Origin: CAITWF01 sp038231575
GTDB taxonomy: Bacteria > Verrucomicrobiota > Verrucomicrobiia > Opitutales > Opitutaceae
Assembly (NCBI GenBank): GCA_038231575.1
Contig: JBBRLB010000010.1
Span: 1 to 64,000, forward strand
DNA: 64,000 nucleotides
Direction of reading: 5' to 3'
How positions within the stretch are numbered: position 1 is the first letter of the stretch; every line of letters starts with the position of its first letter. The notes beneath the pieces were generated by a model. It was not told the origin of the DNA. It worked only from the letters and a program-made list of their open reading frames with translations, and made no database searches. Shown piece after piece: positions 35,384-43,040 of this stretch. The translations under genes were made by a program, and so were the position numbers.

Positions 35384-35866
35384 TCAGAAGGTGCGCTCGA
35401 GCGACTGGCCGGGCTGCAACGGTCGCCACGCGGCGCCGAACTCGCGGAGCGCCACGCGCAGGCCGGCGAGTTCCGCGTCGTTGAGGTCGGGCGCGGGCAC
35501 CCCGCGATGGCGGCAGGTGATGAGGAGGGTCTCGGCAAAGGTCACAGGGTCAGCCGCGCCGCCCCATTGCTCGGCTTGCAGACACTCGACGAGTGATTCG
35601 CTTTGCCGCGCTTGGATATTTTTCAACCCGGCGATTTTTTCGCCGTGGAGTTTGACGACGACCTGATCGAACGAGGCCCCCGCGGAAATCTGGCCGAAGA
35701 AGGCGTCGCGCCAGTCGAGCGCCGTCTCGATCACGAAGTGAAAGGCGGCGTGCGGGAGAATGCCCTGACGCGGCATCTCGCCGCGCGTCGAGCTGCCGTC
35801 GGGGCGCACGCAGGCGAGCGTGTCGGCTTTCGCGGTGGGGGCGTTTTTGGTGAAACGCACAAGCAT
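35384..35866 (-). CDS. Conserved hypothetical protein, 160 aa
   Basis: A soluble 160-residue protein starting MLVRFTKNAPTAKADTLACV. It contains ILPHAAFHFVIETALDWRDAFFGQ, a short version of a pattern (PHDxxHYxVE) seen in uncharacterised proteins of several phyla. The C-terminal part is helical (ELAGLRVALREFGAAWRPL). It lies 2 bases before the glycosylase-like gene and 6 bases after the amino-sugar kinase stop, so the order kinase, this gene, glycosylase-like gene is probably one transcript. No function can be given. Confidence 0.6.
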   Translation of the reverse strand: MLVRFTKNAPTAKADTLACVRPDGSSTRGEMPRQGILPHAAFHFVIETALDWRDAFFGQISAGASFDQVVVKLHGEKIAGLKNIQARQSESLVECLQAEQWGGAADPVTFAETLLITCRHRGVPAPDLNDAELAGLRVALREFGAAWRPLQPGQSLERTF

Positions 35867-35872
35867 GACGCG

Positions 35873-36787
35873 TTAGGTTTTTTCGCGCACGAGCAGACGG
35901 CGGACGCCTTCGATGGGGGAGTCGGTAATCGTCGTGAGGGCGAACGGCGCCTTGGGCGCGAGGGAATCGGCGACGAGCGGATGCGTCAGCAACGCGCCGC
36001 TCAGCCCCACGCGCAGCGGATCGAGCGGCGTGTCGGGAAAAAGTTTTTTGGCGACGCGCACGGCGAGCGCGAGCAGTTCGGCGGCGGAGTCCGTGACGAG
36101 GGCCAGCGCGGTGGAATCGCCCTCGGTGGCGAGCCGCAGCACGGCGGGCGCGAGCGCGGCGACCACGCGGTTCGGTTCGCCGTGTTGATAAAAGAAACGC
36201 GTGACCATCGCGGCGTCCGCGTCGTCGCCGAGCTGCGTGTGATCGCGGACGAGGGTCGCAAGCCGCGTGCGCGGCTGCCAGCCCTGTAACTCGAGCAACG
36301 CGCGCGCGACGGCGCGGCGGCCGAGTTCATAGCCGCTGCCCGGATCGCCGAAACGCCAGCCGATGCCGCCGGCGTAGTGCACGGCGCCGTCGGGCCCGCG
36401 CGCGGCGACAAACGATCCGGTGCCGGCGTGAATCACGAGGCCGGGCGCGCCGTCGGTCGCGAGTTCGAGGACGGGGAGCGAATCGGCGTCGGCGCGCAGG
36501 CGGCCGAAATCGGCCAGCGAGGCGGCGAATTCCTGCCAGAAACCCGCGGCGCCCGCCATGAAGAGCCGCGTGCCGGCGATGGCGGCCTTGGCGTCCTGCG
36601 CCTTCGCGTGATCGCGGAGCGTGCAGAGCGAGTCGGTGACGATCAGCCGCGCTTGTTCGGGGCCGACAACGCTTGGATTACAACCGGGTGCAAGGTGGCG
36701 CGCGACGATCTCGCCGCGCGCATCGACGAGGATGCACTCGGTCTTGGTGCCGCCGCCGTCGACGCCGATTTGATAGGATGAAGCCAT
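35873..36787 (-). CDS. BadF/BadG-type N-acetylglucosamine kinase-like ATPase
   Basis: A 304-residue cytoplasmic kinase of the ASKHA fold. The phosphate-1 motif is GVDGGGTKTE (residues 8-17). GLVIHAGTGSFVAAR and GWRFGDPGSGYELGRRA are typical of the GlcNAc kinase branch of the BadF/BadG/BcrA/BcrD family. It is predicted to phosphorylate an amino sugar, most likely GlcNAc, which could connect to sialic-acid or chitin catabolism. It lies downstream of the SIS isomerase on the same strand, separated by the palindromic repeat 36795-36857, and 6 bases upstream of the gene at 35384. Confidence 0.82.
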   Translation of the reverse strand: MASSYQIGVDGGGTKTECILVDARGEIVARHLAPGCNPSVVGPEQARLIVTDSLCTLRDHAKAQDAKAAIAGTRLFMAGAAGFWQEFAASLADFGRLRADADSLPVLELATDGAPGLVIHAGTGSFVAARGPDGAVHYAGGIGWRFGDPGSGYELGRRAVARALLELQGWQPRTRLATLVRDHTQLGDDADAAMVTRFFYQHGEPNRVVAALAPAVLRLATEGDSTALALVTDSAAELLALAVRVAKKLFPDTPLDPLRVGLSGALLTHPLVADSLAPKAPFALTTITDSPIEGVRRLLVREKT

Positions 36788-36794
36788 CGGAGAA

Positions 36795-36857
36795 TGTGAA
36801 ACTCAGGAAATCAGGAAACGGAAGAAAGGGATTTTTCCTGATTTCCTGAGTTCCACA
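36795..36857. repeat. Palindromic intergenic repeat, copy 2
   Basis: The left arm 36795-36818 and right arm 36834-36857 are inverted copies with 23 of 24 positions complementary and a 15-base loop. The arm contains ACTCAGGAAATCAGGAAA, the same as copy 1 at 7910-7986 apart from single substitutions. It lies between two co-oriented genes and would form a very stable RNA hairpin between them. Confidence 0.88.
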
Positions 36858-36873
36858 TTTGTCGGGGTTTTTC

Positions 36874-37602
36874 CTAAGCGAGTTGCTTGCTGAGGCGGTG
36901 CTGGTATTTCGCGCCGACCGTGCGGTTGTGGTCGATGGCGCCGGGGACATTCTGGCTGCGGAGGACGGGTAGTTCGTGGCCGTTTTGTTTCAACCACTCC
37001 ATCGTCGCCAGCATGAGCCAATTCAGCAGCGACGCGCCGACAAACGTGCTCGTCGGACCCGTGGCGATTTCGGGCGTGAGCTGCAGGATCGTGTCGCCGG
37101 GCACGCCGCCGTTATCGAGCGTGTAGTCGGCGATCGCGTGGAGATTTTGGCCGGCGGGATGCACGGTCTTCGCGGTGGTCGACATTGAGAGCGAGCAGAG
37201 TGCGATGACGACGCAGCCTTTTTTCTTCGCGTGCAACGCGACCTCGATCGGGGAGGAATTTTTTCCGGAGTTGGAAATCACGATTACGACTTCGCCGGCG
37301 CGCAGCTCATATTGGCGATCGTAGCGCTCGACGAGTTTCGTGCCGTAGCCGACGAGATTTTCGATGAAGCCGGCGGTCGGATCGTTGATGCTGGTGATGC
37401 ACACGAGGCCGCCGGCGCGACCGACGATTTCGCGCGCGATGATTTCGGAGTGTCCGGAGCCGAAGGTGTGGATGACTTCGCCGCGGGCGACCGACGCACC
37501 CAGAATCGGCGCGAGTTGCGCGATGAGAGGCGTATTGACCGTCCACGCGCGGGCGAGGAGTTCGTTGGCCTTGGCGGAATAGGATTCGGCGAGCGAGGGC
37601 AT
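36874..37602 (-). CDS. SIS-domain sugar isomerase-like protein (UPF0309-like)
   Basis: A 242-residue SIS-fold protein, a fold that binds phosphosugars and performs aldose/ketose isomerisation or regulation. The key loops are HTFGSGHSEIIAREI near residue 45 and VIVISNSGKNSSPIE near residue 105, the two Ser/Thr-rich phosphate-binding regions of SIS proteins. GASLLNWLMLATMEWL follows. It resembles the UPF0309 group rather than MurQ or GlmS. The start at 37602 is the ATG of MPSLAESYSAKA. Its partner is the GlcNAc-kinase-like gene downstream, so both may act on an amino-sugar phosphate. Confidence 0.78.
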   Translation of the reverse strand: MPSLAESYSAKANELLARAWTVNTPLIAQLAPILGASVARGEVIHTFGSGHSEIIAREIVGRAGGLVCITSINDPTAGFIENLVGYGTKLVERYDRQYELRAGEVVIVISNSGKNSSPIEVALHAKKKGCVVIALCSLSMSTTAKTVHPAGQNLHAIADYTLDNGGVPGDTILQLTPEIATGPTSTFVGASLLNWLMLATMEWLKQNGHELPVLRSQNVPGAIDHNRTVGAKYQHRLSKQLA

Positions 37603-37700
37603 GGGCGAGGTGGGACGCAAGAGGTAGGCGGCGGGAGGCGCGAGCCGCAATGCCGGAAACGGGCGTTGCGGCGCCGGGTGACGCACCTAGCGTGGCGCGG

Positions 37701-38162
37701 ATGATTCAGGGAATCGACCATCTCAACATCGTCGTGGCCGACATGGAGCGCGCGCTGACGTTTTATACGGAGGTGCTCGGCTTCACGAAAACCAAGGAGG
37801 CGCGGCTCGCCGGCGGCTGGATCGAGCGTATCGTGGGGCTGAAGGGCGTGCGGGCGCACGCGGTTTTCATCGAGCTGCCCGGTGGGGGGCCGCGGATTGA
37901 GCTGTTGCACTACGCGGCGCCGGCGGGCGTGACGCTTCCGGAAAATTCCCGCGCCAACACAATTGGACTGCGGCATTTCGCGCTGCGGGTGAGCAACGTC
38001 GCGGCGATGGTCGCGCAGCTGCGCGCGGCGGACGTAAAAGTTTTCAGCGACCCGGTGCTGGTGCCGGCGGGTGTGGTGGAATTCGAAGCGGGCGCCACCA
38101 AGACCCTCGTCTACCTCCTCGATCCCGACGGCGTGATCATCGAGCTGGCGGAGTATCGCTGA
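37701..38162 (+). CDS. VOC family (glyoxalase/dioxygenase superfamily) protein
   Basis: A 153-residue soluble protein with two beta-alpha-beta-beta-beta modules of the vicinal oxygen chelate fold. The first His ligand is in IDHLNIVVADMERA (residues 5-18). Later come LGFTKTKEA, IELLHYAAP, GLRHFALRVSNVAAM with a second His, and LLDPDGVIIELAEYR with the last Glu. It could be a methylmalonyl-CoA epimerase-like, lyase or resistance-type protein. The exact reaction cannot be read. The ATG at 37701 is divergent from the SIS gene (98 bases between starts). Confidence 0.85.
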   Translation: MIQGIDHLNIVVADMERALTFYTEVLGFTKTKEARLAGGWIERIVGLKGVRAHAVFIELPGGGPRIELLHYAAPAGVTLPENSRANTIGLRHFALRVSNVAAMVAQLRAADVKVFSDPVLVPAGVVEFEAGATKTLVYLLDPDGVIIELAEYR

Positions 38163-38168
38163 GCGCGA

Positions 38169-39218
38169 TCAATAATAGAGCGTCGCGCTGATTGAGCCGA
38201 AGACGGAGGTCTTGGTCTGACCTTTGAATTCCTTCGTGCGCAGGGCTTGCGCGTAGTTGAGCTGCCAGTGGCGGGTGCCCAGCGCGAGGCCACCGAGCAG
38301 ATCGCCGACGAACGTCTCCTTGGCGATCTGCGGGCTGGAGTGAAACGTGTTTCCGTCGAGCGTGATGTCGCGGGCGATCGCGCGACCCTCGGTGGCGGCA
38401 AAGAAAAACGCGCTCCAATCGGCGCGGCGGTGGCTGTTGGAGTCGCTGCTGGGGCGGATGAGGTTCGTGCCGAAGTCGGCGGGCAGTTTCCAACCGATGC
38501 GCGCCTCGGCGCCGATATCCGCATACGTGAAAATATTTCCGACGGTGGCGCCGACGTGAGGAATGAAGTCAGCGCCCAGCCCGTCGCGCGCGCGCGTGGT
38601 CGCCACGCGCCACTTGCGTTCGAGCGCGAGATCGAGGCCGGGTTCGTTGTGAATCTGGTTCGGCCAGCCGTGCGCGTGGGCGAGACCAAGGAGGGAGTGG
38701 ACGTTATTCTGCACCTGCCGGCCGAGCGCGCCGGGGCCGACCAGACCGATCGTGACTTCGAGGGTGTCGAGTTGTCCGATGGCGCGCAGGCCGGACGCAA
38801 ACGCGCGCGGCGGTTGGTAAACTTGAAACGCCGCGCTCGTGTAAAGCCACGCCGCGTAAGGACGGTCTTGCGGTTGCGGCGCGGTCGTGGCGATGTCGAC
38901 CGGCGTATAGAGATTCTGCCCGAGCGACAGACCGAGTTTGCAGTCGCGGCCGGGGGGCACGAGCCGGTTGAGTGCCCGTGCGACCTTTTGCACGACGCGC
39001 GGGACAGGATCGGAGGTGAAATTTGTCAGATCGGCCGAAAGCGCGGAGAGCTTGAAACCGTTCGTGTAGTGTTGATCGGTGCCGGCGAAATATTTGTCGT
39101 TCTCCGAATAGAGCGAGACCGAGCCGAGGCGCAGGTTGGTGGCCGGGAGCGTGCCGAGAGAAAGGGTTTCCGCAGCGGTGCCGGTCAGGGCGACGAGGAG
39201 GAACAGGAAAATTTTCAC
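38169..39218 (-). CDS. LpxR-like outer membrane lipid A deacylase (DUF2219)
   Basis: A 349-residue exported beta-barrel of the DUF2219/LpxR family. LpxR removes the 3'-acyloxyacyl chain of lipid A. The start is GTG at 39218 and opens a signal peptide (VKIFLFLLVALTG). Family marks are YSENDKYFAGTDQHYTNGF with the Asn-Asp pair, RPYAAWLYTSAAF, and a later IHNEPGLDLALERKW with the His and Glu. The barrel ends in SISATLYY with a terminal aromatic residue. The protein is slightly longer than the Salmonella form (about 320 residues). It converges on the VOC gene (6 bases) and is divergent from the TIR protein. Confidence 0.82.
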   Translation of the reverse strand: MKIFLFLLVALTGTAAETLSLGTLPATNLRLGSVSLYSENDKYFAGTDQHYTNGFKLSALSADLTNFTSDPVPRVVQKVARALNRLVPPGRDCKLGLSLGQNLYTPVDIATTAPQPQDRPYAAWLYTSAAFQVYQPPRAFASGLRAIGQLDTLEVTIGLVGPGALGRQVQNNVHSLLGLAHAHGWPNQIHNEPGLDLALERKWRVATTRARDGLGADFIPHVGATVGNIFTYADIGAEARIGWKLPADFGTNLIRPSSDSNSHRRADWSAFFFAATEGRAIARDITLDGNTFHSSPQIAKETFVGDLLGGLALGTRHWQLNYAQALRTKEFKGQTKTSVFGSISATLYY

Positions 39219-39365
39219 GGCGGCGGGGAACAGAGCACAACTCCTCGGCCGAGGCGACGCGCGAGTTTTTTCGTGGGGCCGGCGCGCCGGCTGAAACGGC
39301 TCGTGGACCGGGCGTAGTTTAGCGTTCCAAACCTCTCGGTGACTCCCTATCCACGCAAACTGTCC

Positions 39366-41675
39366 ATGAGTCCGCCGCCCGGAGCCGTCTTTCTCAGCTA
39401 CGCATCGCAAGACGCTGCGCCGGTGTCGCGTCTGGCTGAGGCGTTGCGGGCGGCAGGCGTCGAGGTGTGGTTCGATCAAAACGAACTCGTCGGTGGCGAT
39501 GCGTGGGACGCCAAAATCCGGAAACAGATCAAGGAGTGCGCGCTCTTCGTGCCGGTGATTTCGGCGGCGACGCAGGCGCGGCGCGAAGGGTATTTTCGGA
39601 TCGAATGGAAACTCGCCGCGCAACGCACGCACGCGATCGCGGACGGCACGCCGTTCTTGCTGCCGATCGTCATCGACGCGACACGCGATGCCGACGCGCT
39701 CGTGCCGGAGGAGTTTCGAGCGGTGCAGTGGACGCGACTGGCCGGCGGTGAAACGAGCGCGGTATTTTGCGAGCATGTGAAGCAAGTGCTCGGGGGCTCA
39801 GCGCTCGAATCCGCGCGACCGGTGGCGATGGCGGGGTTGAGCCGCGAGGCAGTCCCGGTGCGGCGTGGACCGTCAGGATGGACTTGGGGCGCGGCGACGG
39901 TGATCGTGGTTGGCATCGTCACCGCTCTCTCGGTCGGACGAAAGCAGCCGGCTTCCGTCGAGAAGTCGCAATCGCCGACCGCACCGTCCGTGACAGAGAC
40001 TGCAGTGCCGACCGCGAAGGCAAAATCCATCGCTGTGCTGCCATTTGAGAATTTCAGCCCCGATCCGGACAACGCGTTTTTCGCCGACGGCATGCATGAA
40101 GAGGTGATCACGGCGCTCACGAAAATTCACGATCTCACCGTCATCTCGCGCATGTCGGTCATGGCTTACCGCAAAACCGAGGGACGTAATCTCAAGAAGA
40201 TCGCCGCCGAGCTCGGTGTGACCAATGTGCTCGAAGGCAGCGTGCAGCGCGCGGGCAACAAAGTGAAAGTGACGGTGGAGCTCATTGACGCGCGATCCGA
40301 TGCGCATCTGTGGGCCGATTCGTTCACCGAAGAGGTGGCCGACGCCTTTGCGATTCAGGCGAAGATTGCCGGTGCCATCACCGCCGCGCTCAAAGCGGCG
40401 TTTTCTCCCGAGGAGAAATCTCTGCTCGCCCGCCGACCGACTCAGAATCAGGAAGCCTATGAGTTCTACCTCCGGGCGCGAACGCTCGACTACACGTCCG
40501 GCTACAACCAGTCGCGCGAAACCTTGGAGAACATCATTGCCCTATGTGACCAGGCGGTCGCGAAGGATCCGGATTTTGTTCAGGCGTATCTCCAGCTCGT
40601 GCGCATGCACGGCCTGATGTTTTGGTATGGTTATCTAGATCCAACTCCGGCTCGAAAAGAGAAAGCCCGGGTGGCGCGGGATGCGGCGGTGCGGCTCGCA
40701 CCCACGGCACCCGAGAGCCATCTCGCCGCTGGCGCCTATATTTATTACTGCGAGAACGATTGGGCGCGGGCGCTGGACGAATATCGGGCGGCGGAAGCCG
40801 GACTGCCCAACGACGCCCAGTTGATTAATCTCATCGGCAACGCGCAGCGGCGGCTGGGTCAGTTGCCGGCTGCGGAGGCGGCCTATGAGCGTTCCATTGG
40901 ACTAAATCCTCAGGATCAGCAGCCCCGCGGTTCGCAACTATGGACGCTGAGCCTGCTGCATCGGTATAAGGAAACCGTTGTCGCCTGTTCCGATTACTCC
41001 TTGAGGTTTCCGAGCGACCCCGACCAGTTCGCCTTTCTGGCGGCGGCGCGGCTCGAACTCTCCCGTGATCGTTCGGCTTATTTGCAAATGATGCAGACGA
41101 TTCCAGCGAGCCCGGACGACCAGCGGGGGCTCACTAAACCCTACCGCCTCGCGATGCTGCGCGGCGACTTGGTCGCAGCCGACCGTGCGCTGGCCGACAC
41201 CCGAATCGATTTCATGGTCGGCACGGCCGCCGTGATCAACGAACCGGTGGCGCTGCACCACGCGCTCGTCGCGTATTTGCTCGGCGATCAAGGTCGGGCG
41301 CGTCGGTTGGCGAACGAAGCGCTCGCATGGTTTCGCAGCCAGACTTGGACGCGGCGAGGAGAGGCGTGGGCGATGGTGAGCCAGGCGCTGGCTCATGCGC
41401 TGGCCGGACAGACGGATGAAGCGGTGAGGCTGACGAAAGAGGGGTCCAAACTTCAGCAGGAACGCGACGCGTGCGATGCCATGTATCAAAAATCGGACGT
41501 AGCGCGGGTGTATCTTGTCCTCGATCGTCGCGATGAGGCGTTCGCCGTCCTGCGCGACATGATGACCGGGCCGAGTCTGTTCGGGCCGGAGCAGGTGCGG
41601 CTCGATCCGCTATGGACGCGGGTGAAGGACGACCCGCGCTTCGAGGAGATCTTGCGCTCGGCGAAAACGCTGTGA
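39366..41675 (+). CDS. TIR domain - transmembrane - TolB-like - TPR fusion protein
   Basis: A 769-residue protein. Residues 5-130 are a TIR domain (VFLSYASQDAAPV, VWFDQNELVGGDAWDAKI) with Glu80 in RIEWKLA in the place of the catalytic Glu of TIR NADases. A membrane helix covers about 172-190. Residues 220-365 are a FlgO/TolB-like domain (IAVLPFENFSPDPDNAFFADG, NVLEGSVQRAGNKVKVTVELID) as found beside adenylate cyclases and protein kinases. The rest, to the C-terminus, is TPR-like helical repeats. TIR faces the cytoplasm, and the rest should lie in the periplasm. The role may be signalling or defence. The start chosen is the second ATG (39366). Confidence 0.85.
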   Translation: MSPPPGAVFLSYASQDAAPVSRLAEALRAAGVEVWFDQNELVGGDAWDAKIRKQIKECALFVPVISAATQARREGYFRIEWKLAAQRTHAIADGTPFLLPIVIDATRDADALVPEEFRAVQWTRLAGGETSAVFCEHVKQVLGGSALESARPVAMAGLSREAVPVRRGPSGWTWGAATVIVVGIVTALSVGRKQPASVEKSQSPTAPSVTETAVPTAKAKSIAVLPFENFSPDPDNAFFADGMHEEVITALTKIHDLTVISRMSVMAYRKTEGRNLKKIAAELGVTNVLEGSVQRAGNKVKVTVELIDARSDAHLWADSFTEEVADAFAIQAKIAGAITAALKAAFSPEEKSLLARRPTQNQEAYEFYLRARTLDYTSGYNQSRETLENIIALCDQAVAKDPDFVQAYLQLVRMHGLMFWYGYLDPTPARKEKARVARDAAVRLAPTAPESHLAAGAYIYYCENDWARALDEYRAAEAGLPNDAQLINLIGNAQRRLGQLPAAEAAYERSIGLNPQDQQPRGSQLWTLSLLHRYKETVVACSDYSLRFPSDPDQFAFLAAARLELSRDRSAYLQMMQTIPASPDDQRGLTKPYRLAMLRGDLVAADRALADTRIDFMVGTAAVINEPVALHHALVAYLLGDQGRARRLANEALAWFRSQTWTRRGEAWAMVSQALAHALAGQTDEAVRLTKEGSKLQQERDACDAMYQKSDVARVYLVLDRRDEAFAVLRDMMTGPSLFGPEQVRLDPLWTRVKDDPRFEEILRSAKTL

Positions 41676-41699
41676 CGCGCGGCTGCGCTGTTGACGCTT

Positions 41700-41778
41700 C
41701 CCGACGCCTGTAGATGCCGCAGGGGAGAACCTTGCTATCGCGCTGGATCGGGAGGCCGACTTCGCCGGCGGTGATGGT
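41700..41778 (-). pseudogene. Fragment duplicating the 3' end of the methyltransferase gene at 43041
   Basis: These 79 bases align without gaps to 43049-43127, with about 85% identity. Bases 41738-41769 match 43087-43118 exactly. On the minus strand the fragment would encode the last ~26 residues of the methyltransferase (core phrase TAGEVGLPIQRD). Orientation equals that of the intact copy. The DUF4143 ATPase gene lies between the two copies and ends 12 bases from this fragment. The direct repeats therefore look like the ends of an inserted segment or the remains of a duplicated gene. Confidence 0.8.
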
Positions 41779-41790
41779 TGGAGCGAGGGA

Positions 41791-42945
41791 TTACTTTGCG
41801 TCGACCAGTTCCGCGAGCGGGACCACCTCGACACGTTTATCCAGGCGGTAGCGGCGTTCGCCGGGGTAGGCGACGAGGAGTTGGTCGAGTTTCAGATCGA
41901 CCAGGGCGATGCGCATCGAGGGCGTGAGGGTGGGGGCGTCGGCGCGTTTGCACTCGATGCCGATGCGTTTGCCGCCCTTGAAGAGCACGAGGTCGATCTC
42001 GGCGCCGTTGTGCGTGGCCCAGTAGTAGGCTTCGTCGGGTTGAAACGCCTTGAGGATTTCCTCGACGGCGTAGCCTTCCCACGAGGCACCAATCTTCGGG
42101 TGGTGTTCGAGGTCGCGGTGCGTGCCGAGGCCAAGGAGCGCGTGGAGAAGTCCGCTGTCGCGGAGATAGATTTTCGGTGCCTTCACCTGGCGCTTGCTGA
42201 GATTTTCAAACCACGGCGGGAGCTGGCGCACCATGAACACGCCGGTCATCAGATCGAGGTAGCGGCGCACGGTGGATTCGTTGACGGCGAAGGCGCGGGC
42301 GAGTTCGGCGGCGTTCCAGATTTGGCCGTGGTAGTGCGCGAGCATATTCCAAAAACGGCGCAGCGTGACGGCGGGGATGGTCACGCCGAGTTGCGGGAGA
42401 TCGCGTTCGAGGAAGGTCTGGAGAAATTGGCGGCGCCACGCGAACGAGTCGGCGTCGTTGCGCGCGGTGTAGGCGAGGGGGAAGCCACCGCGCAGCCAGT
42501 GGCGCGACTGCGCCGCCGCGCCGAGATCGGCGAGGCGGAAGCCTTCGAGCGGGATCGTTTCGAGGCGGCCGGCGAGTGACTCCGAGGCCTGCTTGAGCAG
42601 CTCGGGCGCGGCGCTGCCGAGCAGAAGAAAACGCGCGGGCAGCGGCTGGCGATCGGCGAGCACGCGCAGGAGCGGAAAGAGTTCGGGGCGGCGCTGCACT
42701 TCGTCGATGACGATGAGGCCCTTGAGCGGGCGGAGCGCGGTGGCGGGCTCGGCGAGGCGCGCGAGGCTGGCGGGATCCTCGAGGTCGAAATAGTTGGGCG
42801 AATCGGGGGCGACGAATTCGCGGGCGAGAGTGGTCTTGCCGCACTGGCGGGGGCCGAGCAGCGCCACTATGCGGCTGCGGCGGAGCGCGGTGCGGATGAG
42901 CGAGCGGTCGGTGGCGCGGTCGAGCATGGTCGGACTAAGCACCAT
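41791..42945 (-). CDS. AAA-type ATPase with DUF4143 C-terminal domain
   Basis: A 384-residue ATPase of the AAA_14/DUF4143 group. The Walker A motif is GPRQCGKTT (31-39) and Walker B is LIVIDEVQRRPE. DUF4143 covers the C-terminal part, with LQTFLERDLPQLGV, FAVNESTVRRYLDLM, KIYLRDSGLLHALLG, HPKIGASWEGYAVEEIL and the nuclease-like phrase EIDLVLF. The function is unknown. Such genes are sporadic and often strain-specific. The start at 42945 lies inside an inverted repeat and has a GGGA stretch upstream. A second ATG at 42927 is possible. The gene is bounded by methyltransferase-end direct repeats. Confidence 0.9.
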   Translation of the reverse strand: MVLSPTMLDRATDRSLIRTALRRSRIVALLGPRQCGKTTLAREFVAPDSPNYFDLEDPASLARLAEPATALRPLKGLIVIDEVQRRPELFPLLRVLADRQPLPARFLLLGSAAPELLKQASESLAGRLETIPLEGFRLADLGAAAQSRHWLRGGFPLAYTARNDADSFAWRRQFLQTFLERDLPQLGVTIPAVTLRRFWNMLAHYHGQIWNAAELARAFAVNESTVRRYLDLMTGVFMVRQLPPWFENLSKRQVKAPKIYLRDSGLLHALLGLGTHRDLEHHPKIGASWEGYAVEEILKAFQPDEAYYWATHNGAEIDLVLFKGGKRIGIECKRADAPTLTPSMRIALVDLKLDQLLVAYPGERRYRLDKRVEVVPLAELVDAK

Positions 42946-42979
42946 GAAAATCCCGCAGTCAACGCGGGAATTTCATGGT
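42941..42979. repeat. Inverted repeat overlapping the ATPase start codon
   Basis: ACCATGAAAATCCCGC (42941-42956) is inverted at 42964-42979, with 15 of 16 positions complementary and a 7-base loop. The left arm contains the ATPase start codon on the minus strand, and the right arm contains its mirror. In mRNA it would be a strong hairpin at the start of translation. It may also be the end of a mobile unit. Confidence 0.75.
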
Positions 42980-43040
42980 AGTGAAAACGGCCGCGAAAGC
43001 GGTGGATCCAGCCTCCACTCGCTGGCGCTCGTGGTTACGC

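Noticed and set aside
41791..42945. Calling the DUF4143 ATPase a transposase
   Set aside because: It has Walker motifs and a DUF4143 domain but no DDE, HUH or recombinase motif. Mobility is suggested only by the flanking repeats.
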